A DNA stretch of 11,110 nt, taken from Candidatus Kapaibacterium sp. Lineage in GTDB: Bacteria > Bacteroidota > Ignavibacteria > Kapaibacteriales > UBA961. A model generated the notes under the pieces. The model saw nothing but the letters and a program-made list of their open reading frames with translations. It searched no databases and was not told the DNA's origin. Location: the NCBI GenBank assembly GCA_023259575.1, contig JALRHN010000064.1:1-11110 (forward strand), given 5' to 3'. Positions 1 through 7,778 of this stretch are shown here, one piece after another (the stretch's first letter is position 1; every line of letters starts with the position of its first letter). Position numbers and translations under genes: made by a program.

Positions 1-1596
1 AACTGTCTTGGTGATTAAAGCAAGATTAATTCTCGCTTGACTTATATTAGGTTCTTCGCCTATGATTCTGCAATCATGGTAGAATGAATGAAATGCAGAT
101 GCAGTTTCTCTTAAATATTCTGCAATAATTTGTGGCTCCATAGCATGCGCAGCCTTTAATGTACATTCTTCAAATCTGGATAAAGCAGTTATTAGATGTA
201 ATTCTGCAGGAGCTGTTAAAAAGTGTAATGGAGCTTCAGTATTTGGGATTAATTCTTTATCTGCTGCATTTGCTAGCATAGAACAAATTCTAGCATGCAC
301 ATATTGTAAATAGTATACTGGATTTTTATCGTTTTGTTCTCTTGCTAAATTTAAATCAAATTCTAACTGAGTTTGAGCTCCACGCATAATAAAAAAGAAA
401 CGTACGATATCTGCACCAACTTCATCAATTAATTCGTCTAAGGTATAGCTTTTACCTGATCTCTTAGACATCTTTACTTGTTCCCCATTTTCCCATAAGG
501 TAACAAATTGATAAATAAGAACTTTAAGCTTTTTGATATCATAATCTAAAGCCTTTAAAGCTGCCGTTACATCTGGAATTGTAGCTATATGATCAGCACC
601 AAAAATATCTACAATTAGGTCGTATTTTCTCTCGAATTTATTTCTATGATAAGCTATGTCTGGCAATCTATATGTTGGTTCACCTGTTTGCTTTACAATA
701 ACTCTATCGGTTAAAGATTCATCAATACGTGAAAAGTTAAACCACGTTGCTCCATCTTTATCATAGCTTAATCCTTTTGTTTTCAACTCATTAAGTAAAT
801 TATCAATAGTGCCATCATGATATAATGAATCTTCATTGAAATATGTATCTTGATGAATCTTCATCTTCTTTAATGTATTCAATATTGATGAAAAACACCA
901 TTCTTCACCAATTTTCCTGAACGAAGATAAAATAACATCAGATGGTTCTGTATATTCTGATCCATATAATTCTAATGCCTTTTGTGCAATATCTTTGATA
1001 TAATCACCATGATATCCATCTTCAGGAAATGGATAGTCTGTAGCACCACATAATTGACGATATCGAGCAAATATAGACTTTGCAAGCATATTCATTTGAT
1101 TGCCTGCATTATTAAAATAGTATTCTCTGGTTACCTTATAACCAGCCCATTCTAACAAATTGGCAATCGTATCTCCAATAGCAGCATTTCTACCATGCCC
1201 CAGATGTAATTTACCTGTTGGATTAGCACTAACATATTCTACATTGGCTGTTTTACCTTTGCCATATTCTGTTTTTCCATAATCTTTACCTTTAAGGCGT
1301 ATAGATTCAATTACATTATGGAATAAAGATGGTTTAGCATAAATATTGATAAAACCTGCACCTGCAATTTGTACAGATTCCACTATATCATCTTCAAATA
1401 CTAGTGCATTGATGATATCTTGAGCAATATCTGCAGGTTTTCTTTTTAGATGTCTAGCAAGAGTCATGGCTATATTTGTAGATAAATGGCCATGTTCAAT
1501 TGTTTTTGGTATTTCAAATACAAGTGGAACAATATTATCTGCATGAATAGAAATCAATGCTTTTTCGAATACGGGAGCAATTAACACATGCATCAT
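1..1596 (-). CDS. argS: Arginyl-tRNA synthetase, 3' end cut by window edge
   Basis: Class Ia aminoacyl-tRNA synthetase that charges tRNA-Arg with arginine using ATP in the cytoplasm. The frame reads without a stop from an ATG at 1596 to the window edge, giving 532 residues; bacterial ArgS is usually about 550-580, so perhaps 20-40 C-terminal residues are missing. The N-terminal Add1-like region (roughly 1-110) is followed by the HIGH signature, here HLGHGRN at residues 131-137 after SANPTGK. The KMSKS loop reads VKMSKRSGK around residues 374-382. The DALR-type anticodon-binding helical domain begins near YYLQYVHARI, about residue 430. Two ATG codons stand in tandem (1596 and 1593); the first is used here, with AAGGAT about 10 nt upstream inside the end of rsfS. 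It starts 3 nt after the rsfS stop, so the two are probably co-translated. The identity is secure; only the true end is unknown. Confidence 0.97.
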   Translation of the reverse strand, partial: MMHVLIAPVFEKALISIHADNIVPLVFEIPKTIEHGHLSTNIAMTLARHLKRKPADIAQDIINALVFEDDIVESVQIAGAGFINIYAKPSLFHNVIESIRLKGKDYGKTEYGKGKTANVEYVSANPTGKLHLGHGRNAAIGDTIANLLEWAGYKVTREYYFNNAGNQMNMLAKSIFARYRQLCGATDYPFPEDGYHGDYIKDIAQKALELYGSEYTEPSDVILSSFRKIGEEWCFSSILNTLKKMKIHQDTYFNEDSLYHDGTIDNLLNELKTKGLSYDKDGATWFNFSRIDESLTDRVIVKQTGEPTYRLPDIAYHRNKFERKYDLIVDIFGADHIATIPDVTAALKALDYDIKKLKVLIYQFVTLWENGEQVKMSKRSGKSYTLDELIDEVGADIVRFFFIMRGAQTQLEFDLNLAREQNDKNPVYYLQYVHARICSMLANAADKELIPNTEAPLHFLTAPAELHLITALSRFEECTLKAAHAMEPQIIAEYLRETASAFHSFYHDCRIIGEEPNISQARINLALITKTV

Positions 1597-1599
1597 TAT

Positions 1600-2097
1600 T
1601 TACTTATCCTTTGTATATCCACTACTTTGCTCTGCATATCGTGCAGGAATTCTTCGATTATTTTGTAAATCGTTTAGAAATGCAGCTTTTGCTGTTTTAT
1701 TCATCTTTACTGCTTTACTTTCCTGTAGAGTATAAAAATCTGCTTCACTCCACAATTTTTCTAAGCGATAAAAATCTCGTGCATCTTGATGAAATACATG
1801 AACAACTACATCAAAATAATCAAGGATAACCCATTGTTTAGCATCCCATCCTTCTGATTTTGGAAGGCCTTGTCCAGCATCTTTTCCTGCTCTTTCCATT
1901 CCAGCAGATACAGCATCAACTTGAACTTCAGACAAACATGAACATAGAACAAAATAGGTAGCAGGAGCACCTTCTACATCTGTTAAATCAAGTATTAAAA
2001 TATCTTCAGCTTTTTTATCTTCTACCGCCCTTGCACAATATAAAGCATAAGCTTTGCTATGGGCAGCATCTCTTTTTCTTTCAGTTTGAACTGACAA
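1600..2097 (-). CDS. rsfS: Ribosomal silencing factor RsfS (Iojap/DUF143 family)
   Basis: RsfS binds ribosomal protein L14 (uL14) on the large subunit and blocks subunit joining, which lowers translation in poor nutrient conditions. With the start chosen here the protein has 165 residues. The family core spans about residues 20-118: KKAEDILILDL (28-38), EGWDAKQWVILDYFDVVVHVF (from residue 82) and the closing R-x-x-x-Y-x-LEKLW (107-116). About 45 basic or polar residues follow the core, longer than the usual 105-130 aa family member. The open frame extends to a TTG at 2142 that overlaps the gpmA stop by 4 nt, but that adds MIIQQLILLFIWRVIL, a hydrophobic stretch foreign to the family. A TTG at 2097 has GGAGAG 5 nt upstream and gives a normal N-terminus, so it is preferred. 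It lies between gpmA and argS; pairing with housekeeping translation genes fits its role. Confidence 0.9.
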   Translation of the reverse strand: MSVQTERKRDAAHSKAYALYCARAVEDKKAEDILILDLTDVEGAPATYFVLCSCLSEVQVDAVSAGMERAGKDAGQGLPKSEGWDAKQWVILDYFDVVVHVFHQDARDFYRLEKLWSEADFYTLQESKAVKMNKTAKAAFLNDLQNNRRIPARYAEQSSGYTKDK

Positions 2098-2102
2098 AAT
2101 AA

Positions 2103-2108
2103 CTCTCC
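2103..2108 (-). promoter_or_regulatory. Ribosome binding site deciding the rsfS start
   Basis: On the minus strand the sequence reads GGAGAG, then five bases (TTATT), then TTG. This is the clearest Shine-Dalgarno match next to a start in the window; most genes here have weak ones or none. It supports initiation of rsfS at the TTG at 2097 rather than at the upstream TTG at 2142. It sits in the 41-nt gap after the gpmA stop. Confidence 0.6.
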
Positions 2109-2138
2109 AAATAAATAGCAGGATTAACTGCTGAATAA

Positions 2139-2753
2139 TCAATCATTCAATTGTTCTTTATGTAAAACCTTTAAGGTTTCTTGTTCTAATGTATACACAA
2201 TAGGTGTTGCTGTTGGGATGTTTAGTTCTAAAATATCTTCTTTAGACATCGAATCTAATTCGGCTATTAATGCTCTTAAAGAATTTCCATGGGCTGTTAT
2301 CAGGACATTTTTTCCTTTTTTTAGTTCAGGAATGATAGTATCATGAAAATATGGTAATACTCTTTCTTGAGTCATCTTTAACGATTCACCATTTGGTGGA
2401 GGTATATCATAGCTTCTTCTCCATACTTTAAGCTGATCTGATCCGTATTCCCTGCCAATATCATCTTTATTTAAGCCTTGAAGATCTCCATAATGTCTTT
2501 CATTAAGTTTTTCTGACCTAAATGTAGGAATTGATTCAATACCAGCTTGTTTTAAAGCTATTTCAGCTGTTCTTATTGCACGCATAAGCACCGAAGTAAA
2601 CAAAATATCTATTGGATATTTCTGTAAAATATCTCCTGCATGAGCGGCTTCAATTTCTCCTTTAGCTGATAAATCTATATCAACCCAACCTGTGAATTTA
2701 TTTTCCAGATTCCATTGGGATTCGCCATGTCTTAATAGAATTAAATAAGGCAT
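2139..2753 (-). CDS. gpmA: 2,3-bisphosphoglycerate-dependent phosphoglycerate mutase (compact form)
   Basis: Interconverts 3- and 2-phosphoglycerate in glycolysis and gluconeogenesis through a phosphohistidine intermediate. The histidine phosphatase motif LLRHGESQWN places the phosphorylated His at residue 9. FTGWVDIDLS (20-29) and LNERHYGDLQGLN (83-95, with Glu85 the likely acid/base) are diagnostic of the BPG-dependent mutase rather than a generic phosphatase. The second active-site His is H155 in TAHGNSLRAL. At 204 residues it is shorter than the common 228-250 aa GpmA: the segment after WRRSYDIPPP (111-120) goes straight to NGESLKMT, lacking the usual insertion, as in the compact forms known from alphaproteobacteria. 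The open frame continues upstream to an ATG at 2804 inside the crotonase gene, but the family N-terminus matches the ATG at 2753, 16 nt after the crotonase stop. No strong ribosome binding site is visible. The family is certain; the start is very likely. Confidence 0.94.
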   Translation of the reverse strand: MPYLILLRHGESQWNLENKFTGWVDIDLSAKGEIEAAHAGDILQKYPIDILFTSVLMRAIRTAEIALKQAGIESIPTFRSEKLNERHYGDLQGLNKDDIGREYGSDQLKVWRRSYDIPPPNGESLKMTQERVLPYFHDTIIPELKKGKNVLITAHGNSLRALIAELDSMSKEDILELNIPTATPIVYTLEQETLKVLHKEQLND

Positions 2754-2769
2754 ATAAGTATTAGTATAA

Positions 2770-3558
2770 TTATGAATTATTCCATGTAGGTTTTCTTTTT
2801 TCAATAAAGGCTTTCATTCCTTCTTTTTGGTCTTCACTTGCAAAAAGCATGTAAAAATTCTTACGCTCAAATTCTAAACCTGCTTCCAGGGTTGTACTAT
2901 AGGATTTGAGTACTGATTCTTTTATAAGTCTTACTGCTATTGGGGCTTTATTTGCAATTTCTGTGGCTAATGCAATTGCTTCTTGAAGATAGCCTGAAAC
3001 AGGTACTACTCTATTTACTAATCCTAATCTCCATGCTTCATAAGCAGAAATCATGCGTCCAGTTAATGCCATTTCCATTGCTTGTGCTTTACCCACTATT
3101 CTTGTTAATCTTTGGGTTCCACCAGCTCCTGGCATCACACCAAGATTTATTTCTGGTTGACCAAACTGTGCAGTTTCGCTAGCAATTAGCATATCACAGT
3201 GCATAGCTAATTCGCATCCTCCACCAAGCGCATAACCAGAAATAGCACCAATAAGTGGTTTTTTTAGGAGCCTAATTTTTTCCCATCTAGAGAATTGATC
3301 TCTGTTTAACATATCAATTGTCCCAGCATCAGACATTTCAGTAATATCTGCGCCAGCAGCAAATGCTTTGTCACTTCCATGAATAATCATGCATCTGATA
3401 TCTGATTGATTATCAAAATATTGTAAAGCATCAACTATTTCAACCATTGTTTGTAAGCTTAATGCATTAAGAACTTCGGGTCTATGTAATTGTACAATTC
3501 CAATACCTGGTTTAGGAATATACGTTTTGATACATGTATATGTATTCATTGTGTTCAT
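2770..3558 (-). CDS. Enoyl-CoA hydratase (crotonase superfamily)
   Basis: Predicted to add water across the double bond of a trans-2-enoyl-CoA, as in fatty-acid or amino-acid catabolism. The 262-residue length is normal for a single-domain crotonase. Both catalytic glutamates of true hydratases are in place: Glu116 in ALGGGCELAM (110-119) and Glu136 in FGQPEINLGVMPGAGGTQRL (132-151). The CoA-binding/oxyanion segment AFAAGADITEM lies at 65-75, and the C-terminus ends in the typical EKRKPTW. Two ATGs are possible (3558 and 3549, MNTMNT); the first is used. It begins 7 nt after the transporter stop and is followed by gpmA. No thiolase, acyl-CoA dehydrogenase or hydroxyacyl-CoA dehydrogenase lies nearby, so the pathway cannot be told from context. 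The activity is well supported; the substrate chain (short-chain, crotonyl, or a phenylacetate-pathway intermediate) is unknown. Confidence 0.92.
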   Translation of the reverse strand: MNTMNTYTCIKTYIPKPGIGIVQLHRPEVLNALSLQTMVEIVDALQYFDNQSDIRCMIIHGSDKAFAAGADITEMSDAGTIDMLNRDQFSRWEKIRLLKKPLIGAISGYALGGGCELAMHCDMLIASETAQFGQPEINLGVMPGAGGTQRLTRIVGKAQAMEMALTGRMISAYEAWRLGLVNRVVPVSGYLQEAIALATEIANKAPIAVRLIKESVLKSYSTTLEAGLEFERKNFYMLFASEDQKEGMKAFIEKRKPTWNNS

Positions 3559-3565
3559 AAAATAT

Positions 3566-4801
3566 TTAAAGAAGTAAACCTGCTAATGTTGCAGTAAGTA
3601 AGTTTCCTAATGCTCCTGTAGCCATTGCTTTAAGTCCTAATTGAGCAATATCTTTTTTTCTATGAGGAGCCATTTCTCCAATTCCACCAATCTGAATTGC
3701 AATTGAACTAAAATTTGCAAATCCACATAAAGCAAAACTAGCCATTCTAATCGTTTTGGGGTCTAATGATTGTTGTTTTATCATTTCTGATAAATCTGCA
3801 TATGCAATAAATTCATTCAAACTTATTTTAGTACCAATAAGAGATCCAAATACTTGAGCATCTTGTGGTGGAACTCCTAAAATCAAAGCAATCGGTGATA
3901 ATAGCCAACCAAATAATTGTTTTAAGTCAACAGGGAAATTAATTCCATAGTGAAAAACTGATTCATGAATCCAATACATACAGCTATTAATACCTGCTAC
4001 TAAAGCTATAAAAGCAATTAACATTGCAGCTATACCAAGAGCTAATTTTATTCCATCTGAGGCTCCATTTGCAGCTGCTTCAACAATAGTAGAGCTTTGA
4101 GCAAGTACAGGCTCTGGGAGAATATTATGTTGTGTTTGAATAGAAGGTACAACAATTTTAGAAAGCATTAATCCAGCTGGTGCAGCCATAACACTTGCAG
4201 TAATAAGAGATTCTGCAGGAACACCCATTTGAATATATCCTGCCATTACTCCACCTGCGATTGTTATAAAGCCTCCAACCATAATTGTATGCAATTCAGA
4301 TCGTGAAGCATTACCCAAATATGGTTTAATTAATAATGGAGCTTCGGTTTGACCTAAAAATACATTAGCTGAAGCTGATAAAGATTCTATACCAGATGTA
4401 TGTAATGTTTTACTCATAAACCAACTCATACCACGCACTATATATTGCATAATGCCAAGATGATACAAGATGGACATCACCGAAGAGAAAAAAATAATAG
4501 CTGGTAATACCGTAAATGCAAATTGAAATCCAAATGTTTGAGCATATTCAGGTTTTACGAGATTCCCGAACAACATTTCGGATCCTTTAGATGCTAATCC
4601 TAAAAATGCTGTTACTGCATTACCGCATTCTCTTAATAAATGGATGCCAAATGGTACTTTCAGTACAAAAAAACCTATAGATATTTGCAAAATAAGTCCT
4701 ATACATACTATACGCCAGGGAAATGCCTTTTTGTGTTCAGACATCAGCCAGCAGAAAAATATGATAAGAATTATTCCCAGAATACCGATAAAATGATTCA
4801 T
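3566..4801 (-). CDS. CNT-family concentrative nucleoside transporter (NupC type)
   Basis: Inner-membrane symporter predicted to take up nucleosides with H+ or Na+. The 411 residues form a run of hydrophobic segments, starting with IGILGIILIIFFCWLM (5-20), the usual size and pattern for bacterial CNT proteins. Family signatures are clear: GQTEAPLLI (150-158) in the first helical hairpin region, GTKISLNEF (323-331) and CGFANFSSIAIQIGG (359-373). By comparison with the Vibrio cholerae CNT structure, Gln151/Glu153 and Glu330/Asn363/Ser366 would contact the base and ribose respectively; this mapping is from memory of the motif, not an alignment. It starts 3 nt after the SDR stop and precedes the crotonase by 7 nt. 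An adenosine-kinase-like gene upstream in the same block suggests uptake followed by phosphorylation. Nucleoside preference and coupling ion cannot be read from the sequence. Confidence 0.94.
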   Translation of the reverse strand: MNHFIGILGIILIIFFCWLMSEHKKAFPWRIVCIGLILQISIGFFVLKVPFGIHLLRECGNAVTAFLGLASKGSEMLFGNLVKPEYAQTFGFQFAFTVLPAIIFFSSVMSILYHLGIMQYIVRGMSWFMSKTLHTSGIESLSASANVFLGQTEAPLLIKPYLGNASRSELHTIMVGGFITIAGGVMAGYIQMGVPAESLITASVMAAPAGLMLSKIVVPSIQTQHNILPEPVLAQSSTIVEAAANGASDGIKLALGIAAMLIAFIALVAGINSCMYWIHESVFHYGINFPVDLKQLFGWLLSPIALILGVPPQDAQVFGSLIGTKISLNEFIAYADLSEMIKQQSLDPKTIRMASFALCGFANFSSIAIQIGGIGEMAPHRKKDIAQLGLKAMATGALGNLLTATLAGLLL

Positions 4802-4804
4802 ACA

Positions 4805-5791
4805 TTATAGCCACTTATTTTGTTGATACCATTCTACAGTTCTGTAAATACCTTGTTCCAAACTAATTTTTTGTTGCCAATTAAAGTGTTGCTTTGCTTT
4901 CTCTACGCTACAAATCCAATATGGCTGAATAATATCCATTCCTTTTTCATAATTGAGTACTGGTGGTTTAGAAGAAAATTTTCCGAAAAATTCTGATATT
5001 CCTGCTAAACCCATCACTACAGTATGTGGAACACGAATTGAAATCAAACTCTTTTTATTAAATGCTTGCTTAGAGATTTCAGCAATGGTATCCCACGTAT
5101 AAAACTCTTCAGAAGAGATAAAATAGGTTTCACCTATTGTATTATTGCTCATTGCGGCTTCTATAATTCCTCGTGATAAATCAATTCCATGAATTAGACT
5201 TACCTTTTTTTGATCGAATCCAATTAATGGGGCTAATCCCCTATTTATAGCTTGAAAAAAAGTAAGTATTGCTGTATCACGTTCTCCATAAACTGCGGGC
5301 GGACGTACAATTGTGATTGGCATATCATTCATATATGTTTGAACTACTTCCTCTGCAGCCTTTTTTGATCTACCATATGCTGTAATAGGTAATAATGGAC
5401 TTTGTTCATTAACTGGATTGTGTAATGATGCTGATGGACCAGTTACTGTTTGACTACTTACATGTAAAAATCGTTGTAGATTTGGAGCATAAAGTTTTGC
5501 AGCTTCAAGTAAATGTTTTGTTGCATCACGATTGCCAGCCATAAACTCAGCTTCATTTCTTGCAGCAGTTAATCCTGCTATATGAATTATCATATCCATA
5601 TCTTTTACTGCATTTTGCAAAGATTCTGGATGTGATAATGAAGCATTAATAATTGAAAATGGTTTTCCTTCTAACCATTGCATATTGCTTGTAGGCCTTG
5701 CAATACAGTAAATATCTGCATCATAGTCTTGCAGTAAATCTGCTGTATGGCTTCCAATAAATCCTGTGGCACCTGTTACTAAAACCTTCAT
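4805..5791 (-). CDS. Extended SDR NAD(P)-dependent epimerase/dehydratase
   Basis: A 328-residue extended short-chain dehydrogenase/reductase. The Rossmann dinucleotide motif is TGATGFIGSH (6-15, glycines 7, 10 and 13). The catalytic set is Ser112/Ser113 in HVSSQTVTG and YGRSK with Tyr139 and Lys143. Further family marks are DMIIHIAGLT (66-75) and the VRPPAVYG segment that closes the active site. The C-terminal half, which sets the substrate, is not diagnostic to me; relatives include nucleotide-sugar epimerases, dihydroflavonol reductase-like and 3-beta-hydroxysteroid dehydrogenase-like enzymes. The ATG at 5791 is preceded by AGGAAG inside the end of def, with only 2 nt between the genes. No other sugar or lipid biosynthesis genes are adjacent. 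The fold and redox chemistry are secure; the substrate is unknown. Confidence 0.9.
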   Translation of the reverse strand: MKVLVTGATGFIGSHTADLLQDYDADIYCIARPTSNMQWLEGKPFSIINASLSHPESLQNAVKDMDMIIHIAGLTAARNEAEFMAGNRDATKHLLEAAKLYAPNLQRFLHVSSQTVTGPSASLHNPVNEQSPLLPITAYGRSKKAAEEVVQTYMNDMPITIVRPPAVYGERDTAILTFFQAINRGLAPLIGFDQKKVSLIHGIDLSRGIIEAAMSNNTIGETYFISSEEFYTWDTIAEISKQAFNKKSLISIRVPHTVVMGLAGISEFFGKFSSKPPVLNYEKGMDIIQPYWICSVEKAKQHFNWQQKISLEQGIYRTVEWYQQNKWL

Positions 5792-5793
5792 TA

Positions 5794-6372
5794 TTATTGT
5801 TCTTCCTGAAATGTTATTAATTCTCCATTTGATAAAACAATATCATAATCAGGAGAGATATCGCCACGTGATATTTTCTTCAATTTACTTTGGATAAGGG
5901 TCTTACGAATACTAGAAAGTCTATCTGAAAAATAAATCCCATGAAGATGATCTATCTCATGCTGTAATACTCTTGCTAATAATCCATCAGCCTCGATTGT
6001 ATGTTCTTTCATATTCTCATCCATAAATCGAACTTGTATGGCATCTGGCCTAATAACGGTATCTCTAAGATTGGGTAAACTTAAACATCCTTCCTCATAA
6101 TCTGTTTCTTCATCTGAATAATACAGTATTTTGGGATTAATGAGAGTAAGTGGTTTTGTTTTTTCATATCCTGTCATTGGAGAAATATCGATAACAGTTA
6201 AAGATAAAGGAGAGCCTACTTGATTTGCAGCCAAACCAATACCATCTGCATAATGCATCGTTTGCTTCATATCAGCAATAAATGCAATCAAAGAATCATC
6301 AATTGTAGTAATGATATCAGCTTTTTTTCTCAGGATAGGATGATCAAATACATAGATCGGTAAAATAGACAT
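5794..6372 (-). CDS. def: Peptide deformylase
   Basis: Metalloenzyme that removes the formyl group from the N-terminal methionine of new proteins. All three active-site motifs are intact: GIGLAANQVG (44-53), EGCLSLP (94-100, Cys96 binding the metal) and QHEIDHLHG (137-145, with His138 and His142 as ligands and Glu139 as catalyst). The 192-residue length and the C-terminal tail (about 150-192, with SKLKKISRGDIS) are normal for Bacteroidota-type deformylases. In many genomes def is next to fmt; here it instead follows a secreted protein (14-nt gap) and precedes an SDR (2-nt gap). The ATG at 6372 has only a weak purine-rich upstream region (AGAG, 10 nt away). Confidence 0.97.
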   Translation of the reverse strand: MSILPIYVFDHPILRKKADIITTIDDSLIAFIADMKQTMHYADGIGLAANQVGSPLSLTVIDISPMTGYEKTKPLTLINPKILYYSDEETDYEEGCLSLPNLRDTVIRPDAIQVRFMDENMKEHTIEADGLLARVLQHEIDHLHGIYFSDRLSSIRKTLIQSKLKKISRGDISPDYDIVLSNGELITFQEEQ

Positions 6373-6386
6373 AATATTCTTACTCT

Positions 6387-7778
6387 TTAAAATCCTAGTT
6401 CTAATAAATACGAAGAAAAGGGCTCTGAAAAAATATTAAGAGATTCACCATATTTTTTTCCTTCTGGTAAAAACAATAATGAACCTAAAGTATCAGAATT
6501 ATCGTGGATAAATGAAGAAGTTGCTAATATTGTTTCTTCTTCTGGGCGAAATTGATTATCACTGTCATGAACAATCACCGAAAATCCTATCTCCTTTGTG
6601 GTTTCTTGTATCTCGGTTTGGATGTGATTACCAAATAACATTAATGGTATGGCCATTTTTATTGAATATCCAGATTTAGTAAGTGATGATGAATGTTTAA
6701 TGGACGATAAAAGCGAGGTGTTTATCGTATTATCTTCAGAATTAACAATTGATATTGTAGATTTCTGTTCTAAAAAATCACCTGGTTTTATTGAAATAAC
6801 CATTGTTCCACTATCAGCAACTATGAGCTTTTTATCAAGATTGGTTTTCTTTTTTTGTATTCTTTTGTTAATATATTGATTAACATCTGTTGATGGAGGA
6901 TGTGTAGTAAACCAAATATCGATATAATCAGAGGTACACGTATCACATCTTCCAAAAATAAATGCATCATCAGTTACTGAAATATCAAAAGTCAGATAAT
7001 CAGGATCATAATGCACATTATGAATTTCAAAAGAGCAATCAGAATCACCTTGCCAATAAAAAGCTCCTTTAACTGCAAAATCAGGTTTATGTGCCAAAAT
7101 TCTACTACTTATGCCTTTTATTTCTTGAACTTTTTTAGGATAAGCAGGTATTGACAAATAACTATGATCATAAGCAATATTATCAGTTTTTATATCTATC
7201 AATTTTTCTTTGGATTCTAATGTCTGAAAGTTATTATATGTTTCTCTTGTATAGCCAGCAATTCTTGATGTAGAAAATTCATCTGTATGAATAACAAAAC
7301 CATTATCGAATGTATATCCCTTAATCTTCCAATTAAACTGTTCAATTTTACTTGTTATAAAGCATGTATTATGTCTGATAACAATACCAACTTCTAAAGG
7401 CATTTCTACATATGAATGTTCATATTCTGCAATCTTTGTTAAATAGCCTTCTATATCTGTAAATAAGTAAACAGTTACTAATTTTTTCTTTTCGGCATTA
7501 TTCTTTACAACAAATGCTAGATCAGGGTATGTATCCCCAGAAAAATCAGCAATATCCCAACTCCATACTTTACACTTTGTAGTATCAGGTACTTGTTTCT
7601 GTATATCTGCAATCATTTCTTCATCAAAATATTGAAGAAGTTTTTCAGAAAAATCAGACATTGTCATACCTGATTGAGCGTGTAATTGAAAAAAACAATT
7701 ACACTGTACAATGCAAATAAGAAATATGTAAATACAGAATTGATTCACATTAATGTTGTAATAGTGAAAAGACTTCAT
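6387..7778 (-). CDS. Secreted protein with FG-GAP-like and CBM9/DOMON-like regions
   Basis: I do not recognise this 463-residue protein as a named family. Residues 1-34 look like a signal peptide, with a hydrophobic core CIYIFLICIVQC (15-26) and a probable cleavage after LHA (32-34); no lipobox is obvious. Residues 72-90 (WSWDIADFSGDTYPDLAFV) carry the D-x-x-GD-x-x-PD pattern of FG-GAP/VCBS-like repeats, seen once. The C-terminal half resembles a CBM9/DOMON-like beta-sandwich: WQGDSDCSFEI (242-252), YLTFDISVTDD (261-271), DYIDIWF (284-290), YSIKMAIPLMLFG (371-383), IGFSVIVHDSDN (397-408) and TLGSLLF (430-436). This suggests sugar or ligand binding at the cell surface or in the periplasm, which is inference. 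The ATG at 7778 lies 29 nt inside the end of the kinase gene; a GTG at 7748 is an alternative that still leaves a hydrophobic leader. It is co-directional and tightly packed with def downstream. Confidence 0.8.
   Translation of the reverse strand: MKSFHYYNINVNQFCIYIFLICIVQCNCFFQLHAQSGMTMSDFSEKLLQYFDEEMIADIQKQVPDTTKCKVWSWDIADFSGDTYPDLAFVVKNNAEKKKLVTVYLFTDIEGYLTKIAEYEHSYVEMPLEVGIVIRHNTCFITSKIEQFNWKIKGYTFDNGFVIHTDEFSTSRIAGYTRETYNNFQTLESKEKLIDIKTDNIAYDHSYLSIPAYPKKVQEIKGISSRILAHKPDFAVKGAFYWQGDSDCSFEIHNVHYDPDYLTFDISVTDDAFIFGRCDTCTSDYIDIWFTTHPPSTDVNQYINKRIQKKKTNLDKKLIVADSGTMVISIKPGDFLEQKSTISIVNSEDNTINTSLLSSIKHSSSLTKSGYSIKMAIPLMLFGNHIQTEIQETTKEIGFSVIVHDSDNQFRPEEETILATSSFIHDNSDTLGSLLFLPEGKKYGESLNIFSEPFSSYLLELGF

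Noticed and set aside
1557..1829. Plus-strand open frame of 90 codons
   Set aside because: It overlaps the argS start and rsfS on the opposite strand, has no recognisable domain and reads as an antisense shadow of well-conserved genes.
2754..2804. Upstream extension of gpmA to an ATG at 2804
   Set aside because: It would add 17 residues not found in the family and overlap the crotonase by 35 nt; the family N-terminus matches the ATG at 2753.
2940..3182. Plus-strand open frame of 80 codons, leucine-rich
   Set aside because: Lies wholly antisense to the catalytic core of the enoyl-CoA hydratase; its leucine richness is a by-product of the reverse complement of that gene.
6649..6879. Plus-strand open frame of 76 codons with a hydrophobic end
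   Set aside because: Antisense to the secreted protein gene, with no ribosome binding site or family resemblance.
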